From: Haliotis asinina
Taxonomy: Eukaryota; Mollusca; Gastropoda; Lepetellida; Haliotidae
NCBI RefSeq assembly: GCF_037392515.1
Contig: NC_090288.1
Span: 13,993,969-14,057,968, forward strand
Length of the DNA: 64,000 bases
Direction: 5' to 3'
The notes under the pieces were generated by a model. That model made no database searches. It saw only the letters and a program-made list of their open reading frames with translations, and was not told where the DNA came from. This document shows, piece by piece, positions 1 through 11,900 of this stretch. A program made the position numbers and the translations under genes. Each line of letters opens with the position of its first letter. Position 1 is the first letter of the stretch.

Positions 1-294
1 AAAAACAATGGCTTTTGTGTAGGTGAGCAGGATATCAGTACAATACCAATTTGAAAGCGCAAGTTCTCCTTGTTGAGTGCTTTTCTGATGATATTGGCAT
101 GACTTTAGGACTCGACAAATGTAATACTCTTCATCTGAAATGTGGCAAGGTAACTAATGATGGGTTGGTCAAGTTACAAGGGGAAGGAGTTATTGAGCAT
201 CTTGTGGAATATCAGGCCTACACCTATCTTGTAATGGAAGTTTGAGACAAGCTCCAGAATGCCCAGATTCACTTTTGGCCGAGGATAAAATTTT

Positions 295-555
295 GAGCTC
301 AGATCCATAGTCCATTTGGCTCCAAAGTGGACCGGTGAATTGCAATCTAACTCTGAGACTAATAAACATGTCAATATTATAATGAACTTTTTTTATTTTA
401 AGGAAAAATATTTTGCAAAAACCTCACAGAGGTGGTATGATGTTCTGATTATGATCAGCATTTCATTGAGTATGTTATGTTTATTTGTTTTCAAGCTAGA
501 CTGCAATTCATGGGTCCGCTTTTGAGCCAAACAGACTACAAGTGCTTGAAACAAA
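295..555. repeat. Imperfect inverted repeat inserted in the LINE
   Basis: The reverse complement of about 295-372 matches about 479-555 at roughly three bases in four, including GACTGCAATTCA and TTTGGCTC-like blocks. The spacer is about 105 bp. It sits between the RT-like end and the linker of the LINE, so it looks like a later foldback/MITE-type insertion. Confidence 0.45.
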
Positions 556-737
556 GTCAAAGCCACCAATACTTTTGCGGTACTAGTCCTTTCCTATTCC
601 TTTGGAGTGGTAATTGATTGGACAAAACAAGACATCCAGAGTCTTTACCAGAAGGATCATGTCTGATAACAGAGCCCACCGCCCTTCTTCCTCTTTTAAT
701 CGTTTATATATGCCAATCAATTCAGGAGATCGGGGTT

Positions 738-1144
738 TGATTAATGTTGAGGCTCTTCATGATAGAATTTTATTGTGTACTTTTGCACATATTTATCTGA
801 TGATCCCCTGGTGATGCATCTCAAAACTCATGATGAAAGCAAGGAATTCCACAGCTATTTTAAGCCTGCCAAGGTTGTTGGACACAATCTGAAATTTGAG
901 GTTGATTTTGTTGAAGGCGATGTACTGCTGGATGGTACAGCAAAGGGAGTAAACCAGGTGAAGTTATTAAGTGATTAATGAGGAAGCTCTTCAAGATAGA
1001 ATTTTATTGTGTACTTTTGGACATATTTATTTATCAGATGATCCTCTGGTGATGCATGTGAAGACTCATGATGAAAGCAAGGAATTCCACAGCTATTTTA
1101 AGAGTGCCAAGGTTGTTGGACACAGTCTGAAATTTGAAGTTGAT
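738..1144 (+). repeat. Degenerate tandem duplication inside the LINE
   Basis: Two copies of about 170 bp (about 738-905 and 972-1144) both encode EALxDRILLCTF...DDPLVMH...THDESKEFHSYF...AKVVG. The second copy has a more intact frame. A single-copy element would have only one of these, so a segment was duplicated after or during insertion. Confidence 0.6.
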
Positions 1145-1367
1145 CAGTACAGTGATGGGAGTATACCAGGTGAAGTCCTTTACCAAGTCTGCCCAGTGTT
1201 CTTTGTGGAAAAGCTGTCTGAGAAGCTATTGTATCATGTGTACATGCAGTGTGTGGAACAGAACAGCAATCCAACCGACTCCTTGGCCTTGATGAAGTGA
1301 AACTGAAACTGAGGGCTTCCTTTTTGCTGCTCAGGACGAGTCACTTCCCTCTCGCAATTGCCAGAAT

Positions 1368-1913
1368 GTGATTCTTAATCAAAATGTTAACTTGAAATGT
1401 CAGCTGTACAATGAATTTAGAGACATTGTCCCACACCTTGTCAGTGGATGCCCTTCCTTGGCACAAACAGCATATTTTAAAAGACATCATTGCATGGCTC
1501 GCTGCTTTTACTATCGTCTCTGCCATGCCTGTGGCTTTGGCACCGAGCTCCATCCATGGTACGACCCTGAACATGTCCAGGGTGTCCTGGAAAATGATGC
1601 TTTCAAACTTCTCTGGAATAGGCCAATATACAGCCTGAGACGAATTCCAGCCAACAAACCTGATCTTGTCCTTTTTGATAACACCAATGAAATTATTTAT
1701 ATCATTGAATTTTCTGTCCCTTTTGACAGCAATGTGATTGCAGGATTCACGAAAAGCAAAATAAATATGCGGACCTCGCCTTTGAAATGTCTCCCTTGCA
1801 TCCCAAGTACACTGTCATCAGGCTCCCCATTGTTCTCAGTGCCCTTGGTTTGGTACCTCCTGAACTCCTGGCGCAGGTTCTCTACCAGGTGCACATCCCT
1901 TCTGACATTCTAG
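1368..1913 (+). pseudogene. REL-endonuclease C-terminal ORF fragment of the LINE
   Basis: This 181-codon open stretch holds the best-preserved coding part of the element. It contains a Cys/His knuckle-like segment (SGCP followed by YFKRHH), then WYDPEHVQGVLENDAFKLLW, then the nuclease-like core KPDLVLFD with IIYIIEFSVP about ten residues later. After about residue 128 the reading departs from the expected sequence; the expected continuation (MSPLHPKYTVIRLPIVLSAL) is in another frame from 1787, so there is a frameshift near 1750-1787. It is a transposon remnant rather than a host gene. Confidence 0.6.
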
Positions 1914-2689
1914 GAAATCCAGAAAGCTGTAGTGTAGGGGAGCCTTCATATTCTCCAGAAAGTTCTTGGTGGGTTCGACTAGACCTTGTTTTCTGGGAGA
2001 AGTCCCATTCGCTGTCTGGGCTTTGTGTAGAGTGGGCGAGGGCCCTGAGCTGATGATGAGCTTTACCAGCCTGACAGTGCCAGGACTACCCGAACCCTGT
2101 CTGTTGCATATCAGTCTTAATCTGTAAAACATAATGATAATAATTATGCTGTACTTTTCAAATACACCAGTGTCTGTACTACTCCATGCTCATTTCTCCA
2201 GACATTGATTTTCATCAAGAAAGCAAAATCAGTTTCTGCCTGATGTATTTGAATCAGATGAACCTTCTTTCAGTTTGCACACAGGCTGTCCAGGAATGTA
2301 AGCCGTGGTCTTGATAACAAGTTTTATCTCTTCATAATATTTCATAGGCAAGATACTGTTTGGATGACATCTTCATTTTTCGTTTTGATGTGTTGTTTTG
2401 GTGTAGATCCGTGTACTGTTGCCAAGCAACTATGTACTTTCACCCTGCACTCAATGTAGGTAGTAGTTTAATCCTCATATACATGGCAGAGGCTTTATTG
2501 GCTTGAATTTGTTGCATGAAATCAGAATTTTCCTGTTATGTGTATCAGGTGAATTGATTACACTACTCTAAAAATCAGTTTTGTATTTCTCTTATTAATA
2601 CTAACCCTCTCAGCAATGGTACCATATAATTTATTCCTGAATAATTATATTTTTATTGTGTTCATTAAACTTCTGACAATCTGATTGGT

Positions 2690-3330
2690 TAGCTGGGAAC
2701 ATTTCTTTTGATTCATTTCCCAGTGAATCTAAAAAGCTAAGCCACGCCTACCAAACTTTCGGACCTGAGGAAGGTCGGGGAATACATTCACACGGCGAGG
2801 GAATTCCCTTTCACTCAGGCACCCTAATGAACTTTAGATAAACATTGAAGTGATACATTGTGGTTAACATAAACAAACAACTCAAAATTATTCGTGAACG
2901 TTAATAACGTTGTAACGCCTCGACAAGAGCATGCGCATGATGGAACATCCGTTCACGGCATCGCAATCCCAGTCAGATCACAGCCTCTTTCCACTTGCAC
3001 AAATACTGCTGCCACTAACTATCTCAGTTCCACTAACTTCATGTCATCGGGCTTTATTTCCAATTCTCACTTTTCAAAACTGAGTCTTTCAGTTCGCTGG
3101 TAATAATTCAAATGTTTGAACTTGAAACTTTGCTGTTACCGGGAAGCGTCACGTGTTGTTCCGTTCTGATTCGCCACCGCATGTTAGCTTGGTTGATTGA
3201 CAGCTGTTTGGGGGTGCTCTATGCTGATTGGCTAATGATTTGGTAGGCGTGTCATTTTATGTAAATGAGTCACCTGAGTCATGTCACGCCATTACCGAAT
3301 TCTTACACTGAAATTGTTAATCGGAGGTAA
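2690..3330. promoter_or_regulatory. Candidate promoter-like region
   Basis: A locally less AT-rich stretch between repeats with GATTGG (inverted CCAAT) at about 2681 and 3226, an E-box CACGTG at about 3151, and a 13-bp inverted pair CACGCCTACCAAA (2743-2755) / TTTGGTAGGCGTG (3239-3251). It lies upstream of the first exon recognised in gene 1. No first exon or initiator could be shown, so this is a weak candidate. The inverted pair could equally be the ends of an unrecognised element. Confidence 0.2.
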
Positions 3331-3411
3331 CAAAGATTCCTGTTTTGATGAATTTGATTATGTTCAAAGAAATATAGTTGAAAGCCTATAGTATTTGTTG
3401 TTGAATTAAGA

Positions 3412-3620
3412 ATTGACTGTGTGTTTCTTTCGTTGCATTGAGGTATGAAACTAGAAACCAATGTGCAAACTGTATTCATACAGTTTGCACATTGGTTTCT
3501 AGTTTCATAGCGGATTCATACAGTTTGCACATTGGTTTCTAGTTTCATAGCGGATTCATACAGTTTGCACATTGGTTTCTAGTTCATACCTCAATGCAAC
3601 GAAAGAAACACACAGTCAAT
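3412..3620. repeat. Long near-perfect inverted repeat with internal 40-bp direct repeats
   Basis: The left arm (3412-3475, starting ATTGACTGTGTGTTTCTTTC) is the reverse complement of the right arm (about 3558-3620) apart from one base. Between them a 40-bp unit starting ATTCATACAGTTTGC recurs at 3474, 3514 and 3554. As single-stranded DNA or RNA it could fold into a stem of about 60 bp. Confidence 0.85.
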
Positions 3621-3674
3621 CCTTAAAAAAATTATCCAAGATTACAATATTAAATTGAAACGTTTGTGTGAATT

Positions 3675-3885
3675 AATGAAGGGTTGCACTGGACCAACTC
3701 TTCTGCCCTCTACCGACCGAACACTATTTTAAGCGAACCCCACAGAGTTATGTCCCTTGGAATCCTCTACTGCTATCCTATAATACAACTTGTGATTAAG
3801 GCCAGTTTGAACAATGCCACATGCGACAATTTTCAAAGCACAGAGCAATCATGTTCATTGCATAAGTGTTATATTTTCGGAGACT
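3675..3885 (+). mobile_element. Dispersed repeat, family D
   Basis: Homologous to the reverse complement of 16530-16745. Shared blocks include TTTTAAGCGAAC / TTTCAAGCGAAC, GAGTTATGTCCCTTGGA / AAGTTATGTCCCTTGGA, and GGAGCAATC-type sequence near the far end. No coding capacity was seen. Confidence 0.45.
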
Positions 3886-4310
3886 GTTTGCCTCAAAATT
3901 TATAATAATTATAATTGAAATTATCGTAACTTGGATTAAGTACTAGTTTATCCCAATGCTCAAAAAATAATATAAGGCCAGACCAATTTTATTTCTTGTT
4001 TTACGGATTATTGTCCTCAAAAGACCTAAAGGCAGGAGGGGAAAAAAATCATAAGTCAAAACCAAATTCCCTTGTGAGTTATTGAAAGGCAATAGTTGTT
4101 TAAGTTTACAATCGCAGAGGTGCTCGAAGCACTTGTTTCCAACACAAATATTGTATAGGTAATTCAGTTTAAGGTCTCTGAGACCAGGTACTGGTGCACC
4201 ATAATGCCTTGCATAGTTAAAGTCTAGCTCCCATATATCTTAACATGAGAAATTTGTTTTTCAAATATAATGCAAAAAAACTATAGTACATGAAGTCATG
4301 AAAATCATGT

Positions 4311-4652
4311 CTGGAGTGAGTGAGTGACTTTAGTTTTCCCCCGCACTCGGCAATATTCCAGCTATATGGCGGCAGTCTGCAAATAATGGAGTCTGAACCA
4401 TACAATCCTGTGATCAACAGCATGAACATCGATCTGCGAAATTGGCAACCCATGTCATGTGTCAACGAAGTCAGCAAGTCTGACCACCCAATCATCATCA
4501 GTTTGCGCTATTTGGAACCATGAACATGTGTCAGACCCAGTGAGCCAGACCACTCGATCCAGTTAGTCGCGTCTTATGACAAGCAGAGTTGCATTTTGTG
4601 GCAAGCATGTGTTGCTGAAGGCCTGTTCTAGCCCGCACCTTCAACAAGTCAA
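4311..4652 (-). mobile_element. SINE-like element, family B, internally duplicated
   Basis: Read on the minus strand it runs from AGATC/TTCAGCAAC-type head sequence, through the CTGGATTGTCTGG-type body, to the tail AGCTGGAATATTGCCGAGTG and then CACTC repeats. The head part is present about twice (around 4440-4500 and 4530-4650). Confidence 0.75.
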
Positions 4653-5437
4653 ATGTCTGGACAAGCACTGCCGTGACAAAATCAAATATGCTGTTAAGTT
4701 AACCACAGCAAAAACACTTCAGTTGAGCCCAACTCCACATGCATTGAGATTTTCTTGATTTTATTTGACCTCTTTATTAAACATGCAATTATGATCAGAT
4801 ATGAAGTACGCAGCATCCTGCAAAGGTTCCATCAGGTTGAGATGACAGAGCTTAATTATACATTGCCGTTAGTCAATACCATCTCTCTGGGACGTCACAT
4901 TGTCAGTCCCACGTACAAACAGAATCGTACAAATCATTCTGATGTGACGCTGCAGTAAGCATACCTCGGAGCTACAAAGTGGTGCATGTCATGTTCTACT
5001 CAATACATAACGTGGAGGTGATGTTAGATTGTGTCTGGGAGGCTTTCTGTAGTCATCCAGTCAACATCATTCAACATTGTTATTACAGGTGTATGGTCTG
5101 GTGGTCACGCTGGGATTGTGATACTAACAAATGTTTATGATGTAACCATGGTAACAGCCAATCATTGAGGATGACTATACACTGGAGAAGACAAGATTAC
5201 TAACATGTAGGCTTGTGAATAATTTATGACGCTTTGTGTGTACTCTGTCAATGAAAGTCCAATAGTGTCTGTGTGTATAGTTCCTGTGTTATGTTGGAAC
5301 AGACTTTTATATGAACTGCAGCAGATGGCAGGAGTTTACAGTTTTTCGTCATCATTTCACAGCTTGATTATGACTTCTTGACTGTTTCTGTTAACCAAGA
5401 AAACCTTGTCTTACAGCAGTATCTTACCTCAGACAAT

Positions 5438-5545
5438 GTCTTTAAACACACTCAGTACCAACAACACTCTCAGTACCTGTAAACACACTTAGTACCTTTA
5501 AGCACACTTGATACCTTTAAAACACACTCAGTACCTCTAAGCTTT
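5438..5545. repeat. Short minisatellite, about 20-bp unit
   Basis: About five degenerate units of the type AACACACTCAGTACCTTTAA. Confidence 0.6.
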
Positions 5546-5881
5546 ATGTACCATCAGCCTGCTTGTTGTGTCTGTCAGTATAATCATACCTTGAATGTAT
5601 AGTTCAAACTATTAAGTTCTGATATTTCTTTATGTATAGTGCACACTTTTTTAGAAAGTCCTGAAAGTTGATTGTTTATTAATATAGGCAAGTATGGAAT
5701 GTAATATAAGACTACAACTATTTAGTTGCTTCATTGACACATGTCACGTCAAATCTTTATGTCTGCCACCTTTGATTGCTGTTGTTAATTTTCTTGTGTT
5801 GTTTATAATTTTACTTACCGTTTTCCCTGACAACATACAGTTATGAACTTGTGCACTGATGATGATTGTATATGTTTTCAG

Positions 5882-5980
5882 AGGCCAAGGATGAAAAGAG
5901 GATCTGCAGGTACTTCAACACTCCTGGCAAATGTTGGCGTGGAATACATTGTCCATACAAACATATTGAACATACTTCAG
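5882..5980 (+). CDS. Exon: CCCH zinc finger
   Basis: Acceptor TTTTCAG before 5882, donor GTGAGA at 5981, phase 1 on both sides. Translates as ...KDEKRICRYFNTPGKC then WRGIHCPYKH. Spacing C-x8-C-x5-C-x3-H is canonical for a C3H1 finger. Confidence 0.8.
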
Positions 5981-8900
5981 GTGAGAGGGTGATCTTAGTA
6001 GACAGGGCAGTTGGGTTAAAACAACGTGTATTGTCACGCCAGAGACCAATGTTCAGTTTATCACATGGTACAATGTGTGAAGCTATTTCTGGTGTCCCCT
6101 GCCATGATATTGCTGGAATGTTGCTACAAGGGAGGTAACTACATATTCTGTCACTATGTAGTCGACAGGATAATGGATAGCCTTGTGGTTAAAGTTCTTG
6201 CCAGTCACACCAAGCACATGGGTTTGAGTCCATTATGGATACAACTTTGTATCCCATTTCTAGTGTCGCGTGCAGTGATATTGCTGGAATATAACTGCAA
6301 GGTATAACATACTTTACCGATGTATTTTTTTATGATTGAAACACTTTAATGTTGTAGCAGTTGCTTAGCACATCGCGAAGACCAGGGTTAGAATTCATCT
6401 TCAGCAACCCATACCTGTGTTAAGAGGCATCTAAAGGACTGAGTGGTCAGACTCACTGATTTGGTTGATGTGTGTCATTGTATCTCAGTCGTGTAGATTG
6501 ATGCTCATTATACCGATATCTTGACTGTTTTGCATACATTGGAAATATGTTTACTGAATGCCCATTCAGAAATATCCCGGTAGCAACTCATCTTGGTGAG
6601 CAAAACAAAGAAACGCACATTCAGACTATTGACTTGATCTGTGTTGAGGCAGACGACTACATCCTACAGCAGTCAATGAATTTACCTCATTATCTGTTTG
6701 ACACATGATCTGTTTGATTTATTGTCATCTTTTATTGATTGTCTATTTCATCTGAGATGACTGACACTTGTGATTGCCACCCGTTCATTAACAATATATT
6801 TTTAAATCAGTCCTGTCACGTTTATCGTGTTGACCATTTTGACATCCAGTGCTTGACCTACTGAGGTGGAACTTCGCCTTTTGTCGTCTTATGATGAGAT
6901 TTTATGAATTTGTTTGTTGTAACTATGAAAGATGTTCCTCTGGGCAAGATGAGGAGATATACAACAATGTTTTGTGGAACTAGAAGAAAAAGTTATGCGC
7001 CATCTAGTATCTTTTGCCACTACAGGCTGTCTGATAGAAAATCTTTCAGAAAAATAACAATTATCATTATTAGGTTAAGTACTTTTCGGTTTAAAAACAA
7101 AACCATCGTTGAAATTATCTTTTACTTTAAACAGGATGTATGCACCTTTGGAAAACAGGCATTGTGCTTTTCTCAAGCAAGTTACTTTCTTTTGAAAAGT
7201 GAAAATCAGAAATGACTGTTATATGGTAACATAATTCCTATTTACTGACACGTGAAACCATAGTTTAATAGTGTTGCATAAGCAGGATGGGAATAGTATT
7301 TTAGCCTTGAAAAGTAGTACCATCATATCTTTAACAACATTCCTTTAATTTTCAATACATGTGATCATGATATCACTAAATCAATTACTAATTGAACCTT
7401 CTCTAAATAAGGATTGGTCTTCCCAAGTATTTTACCATAGCATCACATCTTATTTTTTAAATAGGCTTTTTGTTCTGGGTAAATTATTTTGTTTCAGAAT
7501 TGGTACTTATATGGCTGTAAATGTGAGGACACATGTAGCTTAATGAAAAAGTGTATATTGACGTTGAAGACTATTATTCAAATTTTCAGAATTCTTATTC
7601 ACTTTGGGTGAGTTCTTTTAAGGGTGAACCATCTCAGAAACAGGGCCAAACATTGCTTGAATGTTATTACAGTTTAGGGGTGGTAGGTAAGACCACTTGC
7701 AGAAGTGTTCGCTCATCACACCGAAGGTTTCCCTACATTGTGTGAAACTCTCTTAATGCCCCATGCCATGATATGGCTGAACCAGGAATATTGCTAAAAC
7801 CGGAGTAAGACCGAACTCACTCAGTCATACAGTTTCACTCAGAAAGATCATACGCCAGTGGTCTCTCACAAAAAGGCAGTTTAGTCATTAATGTTATTAG
7901 TCACTTGTGTGCTGGTTCCTGACTTTGGTTATTTATATGATTTTGACGGAATACACATGTTCGTGAAGCCCACCAGTAATTGTCAAGGAAAGTGCACTCT
8001 CCAATAGTTTTAGCTAAAGATCACCCTCCAATAGTTTCAGATAATGATCACCTTCCTATAATTTTAGCTAACGATCACCCTCCTATAATTTTAGCTAGTG
8101 ATCACCCTCCTACAGTTTTAGCTAATGATCACCCTCCTATAATTTTCATTCAAAACTTAAAACACACTCTTTAATAGTTTTATCTAATCTTCATCTGCCA
8201 GTAAGAAGTCATGAGTATGTTGTAACTCACTCACTCACTTGCTAGGTGTATGCAGAATGTAGACCAATATTTCAGCTATATGGCAGCTGTCTGGACCAGA
8301 CAATCCAGTGGTCAACATCATGAACATCATTCTGCACAACTGGGATATGGTGACGTGTGTCAACCAAGTCAGTGAGCTTGACAACCCAATACCATTAGTC
8401 ATGTCTTATGACAAACATATAATAAGTTGCTGAAGTTCTGATCCAGATCATCACATAGAGAGATATACTGTCTGATTTTTATAAGATTGACAGCAAATAT
8501 CCCACTGGTAAAAGGCAATATATACTATACAGCTGGAATGGCTTGAGTGACAGGAAGATGACATAAATGCATTGATAGAAATATCTGTGACAAATTATTT
8601 GCCAGTTTAAGCTTGATTTCACCCTCTTTCTGGCATTTTGTAACCAGATAGTCCCACTGAAAAATCTAAATTCAAGTCTATGCCCGGATATGGATGCAAC
8701 CAATATTGGACACTGGTTAGATTTAACCTGTCTGAAAAGTGTGTCAGTCGATGGATTACATCTAATGCTCTCTGCTAATGGTTCTTCTGTTCAAGAATCA
8801 ATGATATTCCTGGGATTTGTCCATATCTAGCAGATATACTTAACCCAATATCTACACTGTGGCAGTGAAATGGCTCATGTCGAATGAACAATTTCACAAT

Positions 8901-11900
8901 ATCTGGGGATATAATTTAAACATACCTTATTTCATGGTCTTGTAGAGGTGAACCCATGAAGATCCACGGTAGAATGTGTCTTCAGCAACCTGTAAAGATC
9001 CACATTAGAATGTGTCTTCAGCAACCTGTGAAGATCCACATTAGAATGTGTCTTCAGCAACCTGTGAAGATCCACATTAGAATGTGTCTTCAGCAACCTG
9101 TGAAGATCCACATTAGAATGTGTCTTCAGCAACCTGTAAAGATCCACATTAGAATGAGATCCACATTAGAATGTGTCTTCAGCAACCTGTGAAGATCCAC
9201 ATTAGAATGTGTCTTCAGCAACCTGTGAAGATCCACATTAGAATGTGTCTTCAGCAACCTGTGAAGATCCACATTAGAATGTGTCTTCAGCAACCTGTGA
9301 AGATCCACATTAGAATGTGTCTTCAGCAACCCATGCTGGGCACAAATGGCATCTTGGGTGGTTAATTCGGTTGACACATTGTCATCATATCCTAGCATAT
9401 ACTGATGCACATGATTTCAATCACTAGATTATCTGGTCCTAACTTGATTATCTACAAACTGCTGCAATATTGCTGGAGTATCGCTGAGTGCATCTGTAAA
9501 CAACAAACAAACATGTAAACTAATTGTAGATGTGAGTTGTACAGTCAACTCGTGGCAGATGTAACAAGTTGCTGTTTGGTGGCACGATTAGTAATTCCTC
9601 TCTCATGTATCCTCAGTCTGGTCTTCAGTTAATACAGATCTTTTTCGTCAACTTTTATATCCATGATGTGAGATTTTCCTTCCTATTTTTAACCAAATGT
9701 GATGAACCTTGTACCAGTTGGTATATTTTGTAATTTCCGTACGAATTAATATAAATATATAAGTCAACTTAAGGGTTCGAAAATCCCATCGCCCGACGCC
9801 CGGGACAAGTCAGTTTTAATTTTGGGCAATCAGATAATGATATCTTACTTGTCCATGGACTACAAGATATTTTCCACTAATGGTTTCAAACTGCAAATAA
9901 TCTTGGATTTCATTTCACATCTGCTCATTATGTACCTATTACATTTCGCAATAGTAGTAATTTAAAGCTATCGTTCTTTTAAATTTATCACTCTTTGATA
10001 AAGAGTCCAGTAAACATTAACATCAAACATTGTGTCAATGGGCAAAATAGTCAGGACAAGTTACTTTCTTGAAGTCACTTGCCCTGTGGCAAGCCGCTTT
10101 TGAAAAAAAGTTTGAACCTCTGGAACAGTGTCGTATACAAATTTGCTTGCCTGACAGAAAAACAAAATAAAAACTCTGGACTGGGACATTGGGTCATGGG
10201 TTATTTCCTACACTGCCAGCCATGTGCTCGGCAGGTAATAAAGCAAGGATAGACTGGCCGAGGTTTCTGTATTGTGTCTGTTGAGTGGGTATCAGTGTTA
10301 TACTGAGGCACGATATTTTAGTTGGCTGTCACTTTGAAAGTGGATTTGTTGAGAATAGTACAGGTAGGCATGCTCCATGCTAACTGAAAGAATCTTGAAC
10401 GCTATAATAAACTTCGACCTCATCTCCTTAAATCGTGATTGTTTGCACATTGCTAAAAGCACCACAAAGTCATACTCACTCACTCTTTGAGGGCCCGTTT
10501 TACACTCTTCTCTGATCAGCCACCTTGACTGTCCTTAGATAACTGTCTCTTTGACTCCTTGAAGAACATTCTCCTTGATACACTCCTTGAATGATTTTCA
10601 CCTTAAACCACTGTCCCTGAGACTTATTCCTTGAATCATTGTGTCCTTGGATCACTCCCTTACTAACTTCTTTGGTAACATTTCGACACTTCTTGACCCA
10701 GACAGTCTACCCTCTCTATGCTCCAGGCATCACTCAGGACCAGGAGGCTGTTGTTGCCCTGGAGGAGGACCAGACGGAGCTGCTGCCAGACGAGGGATGC
10801 ATGGTTGCTGTGGAGATCACCAGCATCCTCAGTCCACGACACTTCTATCTCACCCTTCCTTTTGGTGGCAAACCCATTGAACAGCTCAAAGACCATCAGA
10901 AAGGAGGTAGGCAAAGTATGCAAAATAAACAATATGTGGAGCGCATTTTCTGGTGTTATCTGCCATGATATTTGCTTGAATATTGCTAAAAGCGGCAGAA
11001 AAGTAAACCCAGAAAGAACCTTTTAGAATGTGCATATTCCACATCCATATTCAGTTGAGATAAAAGGTTTCAAATAAACTCAACAAAAATAAAAACTTTA
11101 GACTTTTTTTAGACTTTAGAGTCAATAATTTGAACATTTTGGAAAATGGGTTTGAAATAACGATTGTATTCAATTCTCTTGTTATTAAATTAAAATGCTG
11201 TAGCATACAGATCATGTTTGTCATGGAATCGGTTCCACCGGAAATGCGACTACAATATCCATGATCTAAAACTGTGAGTCACAACTTAATGAAATCATGT
11301 CAATATCGGGTGTGTCCTCCATGGGCGTTCACAACTGCGATACACCGTCTCCTCAATGATTGGTTGATGCGTCTGAACACAGCTTGGGGAATGCACTGCC
11401 ATGTTTGTACCAACATGGCACCAAGCTCCTGCAAGTTCTGTGGAGGGTTCCTTACTTGACGGACCCGCCTGCCTAACACATCCCTCAAATGCTCTATGGG
11501 GTTGAGGTCAGGAGATCTTGAAGGGCACTCCTTTTGATGCCAGCGTTCCTGAGGAAATTTGTTGTTAAATTGGCCGAATGATATCTGGCGTTATCCTGTT
11601 GGAAAGTCAGACCTGGGCCATGAGCTGCCATGAATGGCAAAAGCTCTGGAATGAGCACCTGATCTCTGTATGACAATGAGTTGGGATCGAGCATGACCGT
11701 TGATAGCACCCCAAACCATAACACTACCACCCCCAAATCAATCCACTTCCTGTACGCACTACTGGGCATTGCGTTCTCCTCGTCTTCTCCAAACTCTAAC
11801 CCTTCCATCAGCAAAGGTTAATGTGAACCTTGATTCATCATTAAAGACAATCCTATTCCAGTCTCGCTGGGTCCATCTCATCTGCCATCGTGGCCAGAGA

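Larger units (their letters stand above)
1..2130 (+). mobile_element. Non-LTR retrotransposon relic (5' truncated, REL-type endonuclease LINE)
   Basis: Broken frames follow the order expected for the C-terminal half of a LINE with a restriction-enzyme-like (REL) endonuclease. Positions 51-245 resemble the end of a reverse transcriptase (residues SDDIGMTLGLDKC and then YTYLVMEV). Positions 614-1165 resemble the linker after the RT (RLYMPINSGDRGLINVEALHD). Positions 1368-1750 resemble the endonuclease end (HLVSGCP; PANKPDLVLFDNTN followed by IIYIIEFSVP, which fits a PD...D/ExK-like core). The frame is interrupted by stops, an inserted inverted repeat (295-555) and an internal duplication (738-1144), so the copy is dead. 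A second copy lies at 56040-57125. The left end is cut by the window edge. Clade assignment is from recalled motifs only. Confidence 0.7.

Noticed and set aside
8956..9410. Open frames on both strands over the 36-bp repeat; superficially CRISPR-like regular repeats
   Set aside because: The units are contiguous with no spacers and derive from a SINE head. A period divisible by three explains the open frames.
9770..10125. Possible MITE with GGGACAAGT/ACTTGTCC ends
   Set aside because: Only weak, patchy inverted similarity (GGTTCGAAA / TTTGAACC); not enough to support an element.
11494..11814. Host gene on the minus strand
   Set aside because: The residues are those of a Tc1-type transposase, with frameshifts and stops.
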